DNA of 14,674 nt from an uncultured bacterium (GTDB taxonomy: Bacteria; Planctomycetota; Planctomycetia; Pirellulales; UBA1268). Under the pieces are notes generated by a model, which searched no databases, was not told the origin of the DNA, and worked only from the letters and a program-made list of their open reading frames with translations. Positions 1 through 6,810 of this stretch are shown here, one piece after another. Location of the stretch: contig CALGAS010000025.1 in the NCBI GenBank assembly GCA_937959175.1, forward strand, positions 1 to 14,674, written 5' to 3'. Made by a program: the position numbers and the translations under genes. How positions within the stretch are numbered: position 1 is the first letter of the stretch; every line of letters starts with the position of its first letter.

Positions 1-165
1 CGATCACCATCAACCAACCGCCGGTACTTGTTCCGCCGGACGGCGGGCCGTTGGGCCATCCCGGCCCCCGGAAGCCCGCGCAACCGTTCACCACCAACCC
101 GCCCAATCCGCGATCACCATCAACCAACCGCCGGTACTTGTTCCGCCGGACGGCGGGCCGTTGGG
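1..165. repeat. Tandem repeat with 110-bp period, one and a half units
   Basis: Bases 1-55 are repeated without mismatch at 111-165. Bases 56-110 fill the space between them and belong to the same unit, because an inverted copy at the right edge of the window (14600-14674) matches bases 46-120 and so includes them. The array stops inside its second unit at base 165 and may continue leftward outside the window. Each unit holds a compact dyad, CCGCCG-GA-CGGCGG at 33-46, and a second CCGCCG at 18-23 that could pair with the same right arm. The period is not a multiple of three, so the repeat is unlikely to be coding. It lies 18 bases beyond the holA stop codon. Confidence 0.9.
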
Positions 166-183
166 TGATGCGGCTCGCCCGTC

Positions 184-1251
184 CTACCGCCGTGTGAGCC
201 GGCAGAAGAGCCGCTCGACGGCCAGCCGGCTGCGGAGGCCGCGGGAGGCATCGCCCTTGAGGGCCAGATCGAGGTCGCGGAGCCAGATTGGCAGCCGGCG
301 GGCCCGGGCTGCCCCCAGTTGGCCGAGGGCCTCATGGGCCTGCTGCATCGCTTTCGGCCAGGTGGCTACCCCGGCGTCGCGAAGGGCCTGCTCGACGCTC
401 GCGGGTCGGCCCTGGCCGGCGGGCAGGGCGAGGAGCCGCGCGGCCGTCGAGAGCTTGCGGAGGACGGCGCTCGCCTGGGCCGTGATCGCGATCGGACTCT
501 CGCCCGCTTCCAGAAGCGCGGTGAGTTCACCGACGGCCGCAGCGGTGTCGCCCGAGGCGGCCGCGTCGATCATCCCCCAGGCCGAGCGTTCGCCAGGGGT
601 GCCGGCAAACTCGTCGATCGCCTCCGGCGAAATCGTCTTGCTGCGGCTGGCTGGCGGTATGGCAGCCGCCAGGCGGGCCAAGGCCTGATCGGCCAGCCCG
701 AGGTTGCCGGCCACCCGCTCGAGGAGTTGCTCGGCGGTCGGCCTGGCGAGTTTGATGCCGTGGCTCGTCTCAGCCCAACTGCGAACCCAGGCGGCCAGAT
801 CTTTGCGAGGCGGGATTCCCGTGTCGATCACCAGCCCATGCTTGGCGGCCGCCTTCGCCAGCCGGGTGGTCGCAGGGAAGGTCTTCACGTCGAGGATCAC
901 GAGGCCGCGGCCGCCCCGCGGGGCCGCGGCGATCCCTTCAAGGAGGCCGCGATGCGCCGATACGAACGCGTCGGCCGTGCGGACAACCGCCGCCCGCGTC
1001 GCCGAGGCGAAGAGCGGGACAGTGGCCGCCTCGTCGAAGACATCACGGGCATCGAGCGGCTCATCCCCGGCAAACTCCCGCCAGGCCCAGCCGCGATCCT
1101 CCTCGTCGGGCACGAGCCGGTCGCGGAGCAGAGCCAGGGTCTGCCGGGCGAGAAACGTTTCGCCGCCGGCAAGCACAACGATCGACGGCGAGCCGATCGC
1201 AAACTCAGCCGGTGCCAGCAGGATGTCGAGGGCGTGCGTACCGCCAGCCAC
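184..1251 (-). CDS. holA: DNA polymerase III subunit delta (HolA)
   Basis: This is the clamp-loader wrench subunit, which opens the sliding clamp DnaN during replication in the cytoplasm. The 355-residue product has the usual length and family plan. An N-terminal ATPase-like fold starts with GGETFLARQ (residues 29-37). A degenerate nucleotide-binding region follows, containing VPLF, VVRTADAF and LVILDVKTF. Then come the DLAAWVRSWAE stretch of the lid domain and a helical collar with the typical pattern of small gene-dose helices (IDAAASGDTAAAVGELTALLEAGESPI). As expected for delta, there is no Walker A motif. I chose the GTG at 1251 because GGGAG lies 9 bases upstream; the frame stays open to an ATG at 1476, but that extension looks non-coding and overlaps the upstream gene. 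Its stop lies 18 bases from the tandem repeat. It is probably co-transcribed with the secreted-protein gene 46 bases upstream. Identification is from sequence character only. Confidence 0.85.
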   Translation of the reverse strand: MAGGTHALDILLAPAEFAIGSPSIVVLAGGETFLARQTLALLRDRLVPDEEDRGWAWREFAGDEPLDARDVFDEAATVPLFASATRAAVVRTADAFVSAHRGLLEGIAAAPRGGRGLVILDVKTFPATTRLAKAAAKHGLVIDTGIPPRKDLAAWVRSWAETSHGIKLARPTAEQLLERVAGNLGLADQALARLAAAIPPASRSKTISPEAIDEFAGTPGERSAWGMIDAAASGDTAAAVGELTALLEAGESPIAITAQASAVLRKLSTAARLLALPAGQGRPASVEQALRDAGVATWPKAMQQAHEALGQLGAARARRLPIWLRDLDLALKGDASRGLRSRLAVERLFCRLTRR

Positions 1252-1260
1252 GGATGAAGA

Positions 1261-1265
1261 CTCCC
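1261..1265 (-). promoter_or_regulatory. Ribosome binding site deciding the holA GTG start
   Basis: On the minus strand this reads GGGAG, 9 bases before the GTG at 1251. It supports the 355-residue HolA over the longer in-frame ATG start at 1476, which would overlap the neighbouring gene by about 180 bases. Confidence 0.6.
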
Positions 1266-1297
1266 GGTGTTCCCGGCAGTCTACCGCAGTCAGGCCG

Positions 1298-3094
1298 CTA
1301 CGGTGTCGGCAGGATCCGCAGGCCGCCAAGCCGGCCACCGAAGCGGGTCGGAGCCACGGAGACCGCCTCGTCGCCGACGGCGATTCCCTTGTTGCCGGCC
1401 GCGTCAATCGCCTCCACCCGAAGGTGGACCCGGGCAGGAACGGTTCGGCTCGGTTCCCAGCGGTGGGAACCTTCATTGGCCGCCCCCGAGACGATCGTGG
1501 CCCAGGGGCCCTCGGCGTTGGGCGAGTAGAGCAGCCGTACCGAATTGCTTGGCAGGAGCGGGTCGCGGGCGGCGTAGCGGATCACGAGGGCGTCGGCGGG
1601 TCCCGATTCGTCGCGATCGACGGAGATGAGTTCCACATCCGGCGGACGATCATCCACGCCGACCCAGGCATCGGGCTCCGCACCGCTTCGTGGCCCGCCC
1701 TCGGCATCAGGCACGGCGGCCACGAGTTCGAGCCGGACACCGTAGAAGCCGGGCTCGGCGAGTTCCACGTCGATCGGGCTACGACCGTCGGAATCGACGG
1801 CGGTCTTCTGCCAGGTCACGCCGCCGTCGCGGGTCGTCCAGAGCTCGGCGCGAAGGGGGCCGGCGGCCCGCCGTACCGCCGGAATCTCATAGTCCCAGGC
1901 AAAGCGTCGCGAGCGGGCCAGGTGGAGCGGACGGCCTCGGTACTCGAGCGTCTGGCCCTCGGCGACCGGCCCAGTGATACCCGCTGCAGCCAACGGATCT
2001 ACCGCCGTCGACGCTGAACGGACGGGCTGCCGGCTCTTCGTCCGGGTCGTAGGGGGCACAAGTGCCGCGGCTCCGGAGCGGCGGGCAGCGGCAGCCGGCA
2101 GACTGAGTCCCTCGCCGTCTTCTGACGCGGCGTCGGCGACTGCTGCGGTCGGTGACTCAGGCTGCCCTTCCGACCAGGTGGCCCGTTCAGCGGGCCATCC
2201 GGCCACGGCGTTGCCGCCAGGCCTCCGGTCAACGGCTTCGGCCGAGGGCCGGCTCAACACGCTGCCGGTGCCGGCCGGCGAGGCGGGTTCGCGGCCGGAT
2301 CGCCTTGCCTGCCGGCTGCCCGCCGTGGCGAGGCCGCGATCGCCACCACCGCCGCTGGTGGGAAGGGGGGGCAGGCCGAGTTCCTCGGCCAGCGCCGCCT
2401 GGTCAACGCCGGGGTCGCTCGGTTCGAGCGAGTATTGCCGGACCGTCCGGTTGCCCGACTCGTCGGTGATCGTGATCCGGGCAGTGAGTTGATCGACCTT
2501 CTCACCGGCCCACCAGATCGCCTCACCCACGAGATGGGCCGGTGCCTCACGAGCCAGGACTGCATCGGCCGCGACGTTCTTCCAGCCTCGATCCTCGGGG
2601 CCACGGTACTCGACGAGGAGGGAATCGAGCCGCAGCGAGTCATCGGCCGCCGCGTACCGGCAGACGATCTCGCCATCAGGGCCTTTCCAGAGCCGAGCCG
2701 CCAGCCTCGGACCAGCAGCATCGACGAGGATTCGGATGTCGGGGCCTTCGCCACCTCGAGACCGACCCTTCTGGTCGATTGCCCGGAGCCGAAACCAGTA
2801 TTCGCCGTCGGCCTCGGCCGTGTAGGTGAAGGAACCAGCCTGCGGCGACGTCTCGCCGGCGGTCGACCAGGTCATGCCGAGATCCTGGGAGATATTGAGG
2901 ATCACTCGTTGCGGGGCGGCGTCGGCATCGGGATCGGCGGTCTCGGGGAGCCGGAAGGGAATCGCGAAGGTGCGGTGGTTGGTTCGCACCAGCGGCGGCA
3001 GGCCGGCTGCGGCCGGGATCGCGGCGGCCCCGGCGGCGGTGATGCCCACGCCGGGCGTCAGGATAGTCAGCACGGTGACCACCATGAGTCGCAT
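1298..3094 (-). CDS. Secreted protein with two Asp-box beta-sandwich modules
   Basis: I do not recognise a named family. The 598-residue product starts with a probable Sec signal peptide (residues 1-31, hydrophobic LMVVTVLTILTPGVG then an Ala-rich tail). Two similar halves follow, separated by a long, probably disordered Pro/Ser/Arg/Gly-rich linker (about 245-375). Each half has an Asp-box motif SxDxGxTW (SQDLGMTW at 69-76, TRDGGVTW at 421-428). Each then has a strand segment with a matching core (VCRYAAADDSL versus VIRYAARDPLL) and a closing strand ending in DESGN or DAAGN. This suggests an internal duplication of Ig-like or beta-propeller-like modules and a role outside the cytoplasm. No catalytic residues are apparent. 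The start is uncertain: the frame is open to an ATG at 3205 (635 residues), but third-position GC falls clearly upstream of 3094 and no Shine-Dalgarno sequence supports either start. It lies 46 bases before holA on the same strand. Confidence 0.75.
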   Translation of the reverse strand: MRLMVVTVLTILTPGVGITAAGAAAIPAAAGLPPLVRTNHRTFAIPFRLPETADPDADAAPQRVILNISQDLGMTWSTAGETSPQAGSFTYTAEADGEYWFRLRAIDQKGRSRGGEGPDIRILVDAAGPRLAARLWKGPDGEIVCRYAAADDSLRLDSLLVEYRGPEDRGWKNVAADAVLAREAPAHLVGEAIWWAGEKVDQLTARITITDESGNRTVRQYSLEPSDPGVDQAALAEELGLPPLPTSGGGGDRGLATAGSRQARRSGREPASPAGTGSVLSRPSAEAVDRRPGGNAVAGWPAERATWSEGQPESPTAAVADAASEDGEGLSLPAAAARRSGAAALVPPTTRTKSRQPVRSASTAVDPLAAAGITGPVAEGQTLEYRGRPLHLARSRRFAWDYEIPAVRRAAGPLRAELWTTRDGGVTWQKTAVDSDGRSPIDVELAEPGFYGVRLELVAAVPDAEGGPRSGAEPDAWVGVDDRPPDVELISVDRDESGPADALVIRYAARDPLLPSNSVRLLYSPNAEGPWATIVSGAANEGSHRWEPSRTVPARVHLRVEAIDAAGNKGIAVGDEAVSVAPTRFGGRLGGLRILPTP

Positions 3095-3235
3095 GATGCG
3101 CAAAACACGCAACCGGGCAGGCAAGCCAGCACCCAGGCGGGCTGTCCGGACTGCCGGGAGCGGATCGCGGCGATCGTGTTGGAGGGACACACCCATGTCT
3201 GGCATATCGGCATCGGGCGACTCATCAAGACAGTC

Positions 3236-3257
3236 ATTTTCCGCACAACCGGAAAAT
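3236..3257. promoter_or_regulatory. AT-rich perfect inverted repeat, candidate operator
   Basis: ATTTTCCG at 3236-3243 is repeated inverted as CGGAAAAT at 3250-3257, around the 6-base spacer CACAAC. It stands out from the GC-rich surroundings and sits between divergent gene pairs. No T-tract follows on either strand, so a transcription-factor site is more likely than an intrinsic terminator. The regulator is unknown. Confidence 0.4.
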
Positions 3258-3467
3258 CCTGGCTGATCGGCATTTTGTGCGGCCCTGAGCGGGGCCGCTC
3301 CGGAGTGTTTGGCGGGTCAACGGCACCCCTGCCAATCCCAGGATGGGATCCCTGAAGGTGGTCAGGAGCCTTGGACATGGGGCAACGCGGCTCCGCGAGG
3401 GCAGCACAATGCCGGTGAAACCGGGCAGTTCGCGGGGGTTTTCTGCTGGACCTAGGGCCAAGCCGCC

Positions 3468-3476
3468 TGCCATACT
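3468..3476 (+). promoter_or_regulatory. Possible extended -10 promoter for the SHOCT/clpX pair
   Basis: TG-C-CATACT fits an extended -10 element, with four of six matches to TATAAT. It would start transcription near 3483, about 45 bases before the proposed GTG start at 3529. No clear -35 hexamer is present at the right distance, so this is a weak call. Confidence 0.25.
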
Positions 3477-3528
3477 CTCGGTATCCGGACCCTGGCCATG
3501 GATGCCCTCGAGGAGATGTGACCCGATC

Positions 3529-3849
3529 GTGCCGGATCTCTCGTCGCTGCCGTTGGCCGGGAATCTGGCCCTCCTGGTCGTCGCCGTGGGAGGTGGAATT
3601 TTCCTCATTCTCGCCATTCGCAAGCGGTTCGGCCCCGGTTCTGGCTCTGAAACCGGGTCAGGTCGTGGCGATTGGGAAAGAACACTCGCCGGCTACAAAA
3701 ATCTCCGGGACGAGGGTGTCCTCAGCGAGGAAGAATTCCGAAAAATAAGAACACTCGTCGAACCGCAGCCGCGGGACGGCATGCCCGAACTCCGCCCGCG
3801 GCACTGGCCGCCGACGGATCCCACAGGGCCAGCGAAAACTAGGGAATGA
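3529..3849 (+). CDS. Small membrane protein with SHOCT-like C-terminal motif
   Basis: The 106-residue product has one membrane segment (residues 10-30, LAGNLALLVVAVGGGIFLIL) followed by basic residues (RKR), so the tail probably faces the cytoplasm. After a Gly/Ser linker, residues 50-77 (core LRDEGVLSEEEFRKIR) match the short C-terminal SHOCT pattern: a helix, then DxGxxSEEEF, then a second basic helix. SHOCT motifs are common in bacterial membrane proteins and are thought to mediate interactions, but no reaction is known. A C-terminal Pro-rich stretch follows. The GTG at 3529 was chosen because GAGGAG lies upstream at 3510-3515, although 13 bases is a long spacing; an in-frame ATG at 3502 is the alternative. 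The stop TGA is 4 bases before the clpX ATG, so the two genes are probably translationally coupled. Confidence 0.7.
   Translation: MPDLSSLPLAGNLALLVVAVGGGIFLILAIRKRFGPGSGSETGSGRGDWERTLAGYKNLRDEGVLSEEEFRKIRTLVEPQPRDGMPELRPRHWPPTDPTGPAKTRE
3841..3846 (+). promoter_or_regulatory. clpX ribosome binding site inside the upstream gene
   Basis: AGGGAA lies 7 bases before the clpX ATG and overlaps the last codons of the SHOCT-like gene, whose TGA is at 3847-3849. This supports coupled translation and fixes the clpX start. Confidence 0.7.
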
Positions 3850-3853
3850 ACTG

Positions 3854-5143
3854 ATGCCATCCGGAAAAGACTCGGGGGGTCTGGGGCGCCGCGGTACCGG
3901 CGGGACGACCAAGAAGAATGCCTTCTGCTCGTTCTGCCGCAAGAGCTACCGCGACGTCGGGCCGCTCGTCGAGGGGCCGGGAGATGTCTACATCTGCGGT
4001 GAGTGCATCGAACTGTGCCAGTCGATTCTCGACCAGGAAAAACGGCGGCGAGGCACCAGCAAGCAGCTGTTCACGTCGATTCCGTCGCCCCGGGAGATCG
4101 TCGGCCACCTCGACCAGTACGTGATCGGGCAGCACCACGCCAAGCGTGTCTTGGCGGTGGCCGTCCACAGCCACTACAAGCGGCTCAACCTCGGCCGGGA
4201 CGGCAGCGACGTCGAGGTCGACAAGTCGAACATTCTCCTGATGGGGCCGACCGGCTGCGGCAAGACGCTGTTGGCCCGCACGCTGGCCCGGATTCTCGAC
4301 GTTCCCTTCGCGATCGGCGACGCCACCACGCTGACCGAGGCCGGCTACGTCGGCGAGGATGTTGAAAATCTGCTCCTCAAGCTGCTCAACGCCGCCGACT
4401 ACGACATCGAGGCGGCTCAGCGGGGCGTGCTCTACATCGACGAGATCGACAAGATCGGCAAGACCAGCCAAAACGTCTCGATCACCCGCGACGTCTCGGG
4501 CGAGGGGGTCCAGCAGGCGCTCCTCAAGATGCTCGAAGGCACCGTCGCCAACGTGCCGCCGCAGGGGGGCCGCAAGCACCCCGAGCAGCAGTACATCCAG
4601 CTCGACACGTCCAACATCCTCTTCATCTGCGGCGGAACGTTTGTCGGGATCGACAAGATCATCGCCCGCCGGCTCGGTAAGCGGGCGATCGGCTTCGGCC
4701 AGCCCACGGGGCATCGGGGCGAGGCGGAACTGGCCGAGCTGCTTCCCCAGGTCGATTCCGACGACATCCTCGAGTTCGGCCTGATCCCGGAACTCGTCGG
4801 CCGGTTGCCGGTGCTCTCGTCGCTGCAGCCGCTCGACGATGTCGCCCTCGTCAAGGTGCTCACCGAGCCGAAGAACGCCCTCGTCAAGCAGTATCAGAAG
4901 CTTTTCGAACTCGAGAACTGCAAGCTCGAGTTCACCGACGACGGCCTCCTAGCGATCGCCCGCCGGGCGATGAAGAAGGAGACCGGGGCCCGCGGCCTGC
5001 GGAGCATCATGGAAGACGTGATGCTCGACATCATGTTCGACCTACCCGACCATCAGGGCTCGACCTACGTGATCAACGAGCGGAACGTGGCGGGCAGCGA
5101 GCCGGTGATCCCGATCCGCGAAGCCCGCACGAAGAGCGCTTAG
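3854..5143 (+). CDS. clpX: ATP-dependent Clp protease ATP-binding subunit ClpX
   Basis: ClpX is a cytoplasmic AAA+ unfoldase that feeds substrates to the ClpP protease. The 429-residue product is full length. It has an N-terminal C4 zinc finger (Cys25, Cys28, Cys48, Cys51), Walker A GPTGCGKT (131-138), pore-loop GYVG (164-167), Walker B LYIDEID (193-199, catalytic Glu197), the RKH loop (240-242), the IGF loop that docks on ClpP (279-281), the box-VII region PELVGRLP with the Arg317 finger, and sensor-II GARGLR (378-383). Every key residue is present. The intact IGF loop predicts a ClpP partner, but no clpP or tig gene is adjacent, unlike the common tig-clpP-clpX order. A basic, Gly-rich 20-residue head precedes the zinc finger. 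Its start is fixed by AGGGAA 7 bases upstream. I see no convincing terminator after it. Confidence 0.97.
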   Translation: MPSGKDSGGLGRRGTGGTTKKNAFCSFCRKSYRDVGPLVEGPGDVYICGECIELCQSILDQEKRRRGTSKQLFTSIPSPREIVGHLDQYVIGQHHAKRVLAVAVHSHYKRLNLGRDGSDVEVDKSNILLMGPTGCGKTLLARTLARILDVPFAIGDATTLTEAGYVGEDVENLLLKLLNAADYDIEAAQRGVLYIDEIDKIGKTSQNVSITRDVSGEGVQQALLKMLEGTVANVPPQGGRKHPEQQYIQLDTSNILFICGGTFVGIDKIIARRLGKRAIGFGQPTGHRGEAELAELLPQVDSDDILEFGLIPELVGRLPVLSSLQPLDDVALVKVLTEPKNALVKQYQKLFELENCKLEFTDDGLLAIARRAMKKETGARGLRSIMEDVMLDIMFDLPDHQGSTYVINERNVAGSEPVIPIREARTKSA

Positions 5144-5245
5144 CGGCTCCCAATCCTGATCGGCTGACATGGTGCGGTAGTCGCCCCCAGGGCTTTTCGG
5201 GCTGTGACGGGGAATCGCTGCCTATTCAGGCCAGCAGACCACTCC

Positions 5246-5275
5246 TTGCAGGGGGGGCAATGTGAGGGGTACCAT
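5246..5275 (+). promoter_or_regulatory. Possible sigma-70-type promoter for the secreted helical protein
   Basis: TTGCAG (5246-5251) and TACCAT (5270-5275) are 18 bases apart. They would start transcription near 5282, leaving a leader of about 50 bases before the ATG at 5334. The -10 hexamer matches TATAAT at four positions. The call is plausible but rests on weak consensus. Confidence 0.3.
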
Positions 5276-5318
5276 TCCGTCAGCGGCGGGTGGCTGGTGA
5301 CTGCCCGCCTTCCTCGAC

Positions 5319-5325
5319 GAGGAGG
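5319..5325 (+). promoter_or_regulatory. Strong ribosome binding site for the secreted helical protein
   Basis: GAGGAGG lies 8 bases before the ATG at 5334, the strongest Shine-Dalgarno match in the window. It decides this start over the in-frame ATG five codons later. Confidence 0.75.
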
Positions 5326-5333
5326 CAGCGGTC

Positions 5334-6794
5334 ATGGTGCATTCCGGGATGCGTCGGTCGGTCGTGGGTCTTGTGATGCTTGCCGTGGCCGCTGGGTGGC
5401 TGCCACAGGTCGCCTGGGGGCGTGACGACGGCCACATCGAGGGCAGTTTGGTCGATCTGCTTGACCAGGCCGACTCGTCCATGGCCCCTCTGTCGACGCA
5501 GCCGGCAGAGAATGCTGGTGCACGGCCTGCGGTGAAGCAGATGCCGGCCAAGCCGGACCCGAATCTGCTCGATGAGCTTCGCCGGGTGATTGGCGAGCGG
5601 CATGCGCTGGTCGACCGCGAGAATTTCTTCAAGCTCCTCAGCGACACCATTGCCGCCCAGCAGGCCTTTGCGATGGCCAGCAGTGTGCTTGGTCGGGCCA
5701 ACGGAGCAGTCATCGCTGCCAGGATGGTGGTGCAGAAGGCGATCGTCCTCAAGGATCCGGGACAGATCGCACGGGCCCGAGATCACCTGGCCCGGGCGGA
5801 GGCTGACGCGAGAAAAGCCCTTCGCAACGCCCGCGATGCCCAGCAGAAACTGAACCAGTTGCTGGGCCGCTTGATGCCTCCATTGCAGACCTTCCTGCGG
5901 CACTACATCGCGATGCGAGACTGCGTGCCGAGCAGCCGGGCAGATCCGAACTTGCTCAGCATCGCGAAGGTCTTTGACAACGCCTGCCAGCAACGGGGGG
6001 ACTTCCACGAGGGGCACATCCTGGGGGCGTTATGCCAGTGCTATCTCGGTGATGGCCAGGCCGCCAAGGGGCACCTCGATCGCGCGAAGTTTTTTGAGCA
6101 GCGAGATTTCTGGGAGTGGCCCCAGGCCAACGACATCGTGGAGGTGTGCTTTCTCCTCGGGTGTCCAGACCATGTGCTCCAGTGGGTGCGGTGGGTCGAA
6201 GACATCAACGAGAAGCGGAAGACGCCGCGGCGGTGCTTTCTGGTTGCGGTGACGGAACTTGCCGATGACAAGGAGACCAGCGCGAATGCCTGGTTTGCCC
6301 GTTGTGAACGACGGTGGAATGTGGCGGTCCGCTCGGCGGCACGGCAGGACGGTCGGCCCGCCCCCGATCCGGTCGTTCTGCCTGAGGAACTTGCCGGCGC
6401 CTGGGCGCATCTTCTGCTGACCTGTCGCAAAGAAACCCTCAGGAAGCCTGATGATGTCGAAGAGCTGCTGGCAGGCGTTGAGCCCGAGTCGCGCGACTGG
6501 CAGGTTTTGCGGGCCCGTGCTGCCTTCGCCGCCCAGCGGGCGTCGGAGACCGAGGCCGCGAAGGCGGAAGCCTTGTGGAACGACGCCCGGAAGCACATCG
6601 CGGGATGCCAAGAGCACGCGCCGGGCGTCCTGAAAGACGAGCTGCTGGCTCAGTCCACGTCCTACCGAAACAAAGCGATCTGGATCAGGCTGCCCCCGAA
6701 TCAGCCGCAGGCCGCTGGTCGTCCAAAGCCGGAGCGGCCGGAGGGCGTGGTGATGCTTGAGTTCACAGACCGACGGTTGCTGCGTCGAGACTGA
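5334..6794 (+). CDS. Secreted, mostly helical protein of unknown function
   Basis: I do not recognise this 486-residue protein. It has a clear Sec signal peptide (MRRS, then VVGLVMLAVAAGW), probably cleaved after AWG at residues 27-29. A helical, coiled-coil-prone region follows at about 72-185, rich in Ala, Arg, Gln and Lys. Next is a part resembling TPR-type helical repeats (about 220-300; GALCQCYLGDGQAAKGHLDRAKFF), and then a helical C-terminal part with several Cys and Trp residues. No catalytic motif is visible. It probably acts outside the cytoplasm as a scaffold. The start is well supported: GAGGAGG at 5319-5325 lies 8 bases before the ATG. Codon choice is noticeably less GC-biased than in clpX or priA, which suggests a lineage-specific or more recently acquired gene. 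It ends 16 bases from the convergent TlpA-like gene. Confidence 0.75.
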   Translation: MVHSGMRRSVVGLVMLAVAAGWLPQVAWGRDDGHIEGSLVDLLDQADSSMAPLSTQPAENAGARPAVKQMPAKPDPNLLDELRRVIGERHALVDRENFFKLLSDTIAAQQAFAMASSVLGRANGAVIAARMVVQKAIVLKDPGQIARARDHLARAEADARKALRNARDAQQKLNQLLGRLMPPLQTFLRHYIAMRDCVPSSRADPNLLSIAKVFDNACQQRGDFHEGHILGALCQCYLGDGQAAKGHLDRAKFFEQRDFWEWPQANDIVEVCFLLGCPDHVLQWVRWVEDINEKRKTPRRCFLVAVTELADDKETSANAWFARCERRWNVAVRSAARQDGRPAPDPVVLPEELAGAWAHLLLTCRKETLRKPDDVEELLAGVEPESRDWQVLRARAAFAAQRASETEAAKAEALWNDARKHIAGCQEHAPGVLKDELLAQSTSYRNKAIWIRLPPNQPQAAGRPKPERPEGVVMLEFTDRRLLRRD

Positions 6795-6810
6795 GAGCAC
6801 ATCGAGGAAC

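Larger units (their letters stand above)
3095..3528. other. Divergent intergenic control region
   Basis: This 434-base stretch separates the leftward secreted-protein/holA pair from the rightward SHOCT/clpX pair. I see no convincing gene in it. Third-codon-position bias is weak in every open frame, although the frame of the upstream leftward gene remains open to 3205. It contains the AT-rich inverted repeat at 3236-3257, a GC-rich 7-bp hairpin (GCGGCCC at 3279-3285 with GGGCCGC at 3292-3298, 6-base loop) and a possible extended -10 element at 3468-3476. Promoters for both directions must lie here if the flanking pairs are operons. Confidence 0.7.

Noticed and set aside
1..165. CRISPR array at the left edge
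   Set aside because: The repeated unit is too long (55 identical bases, 110-bp period), only one interval is visible, and that interval itself recurs at 14600-14674, so it is not a unique spacer. No cas gene is present.
704..2017. 437-codon rightward open frame (also 319-1257 and 2435-3355)
   Set aside because: These lie opposite holA and the secreted-protein gene. Their translations are Arg/Pro-rich and lack recognisable domains, as expected for antisense shadows in high-GC DNA.
3839..4714. 291-codon leftward open frame opposite clpX
   Set aside because: clpX is certain from its motifs; the antisense translation has no domain features.
5144..5245. Intrinsic terminator after clpX
   Set aside because: I looked for a GC stem followed by Ts and found none.
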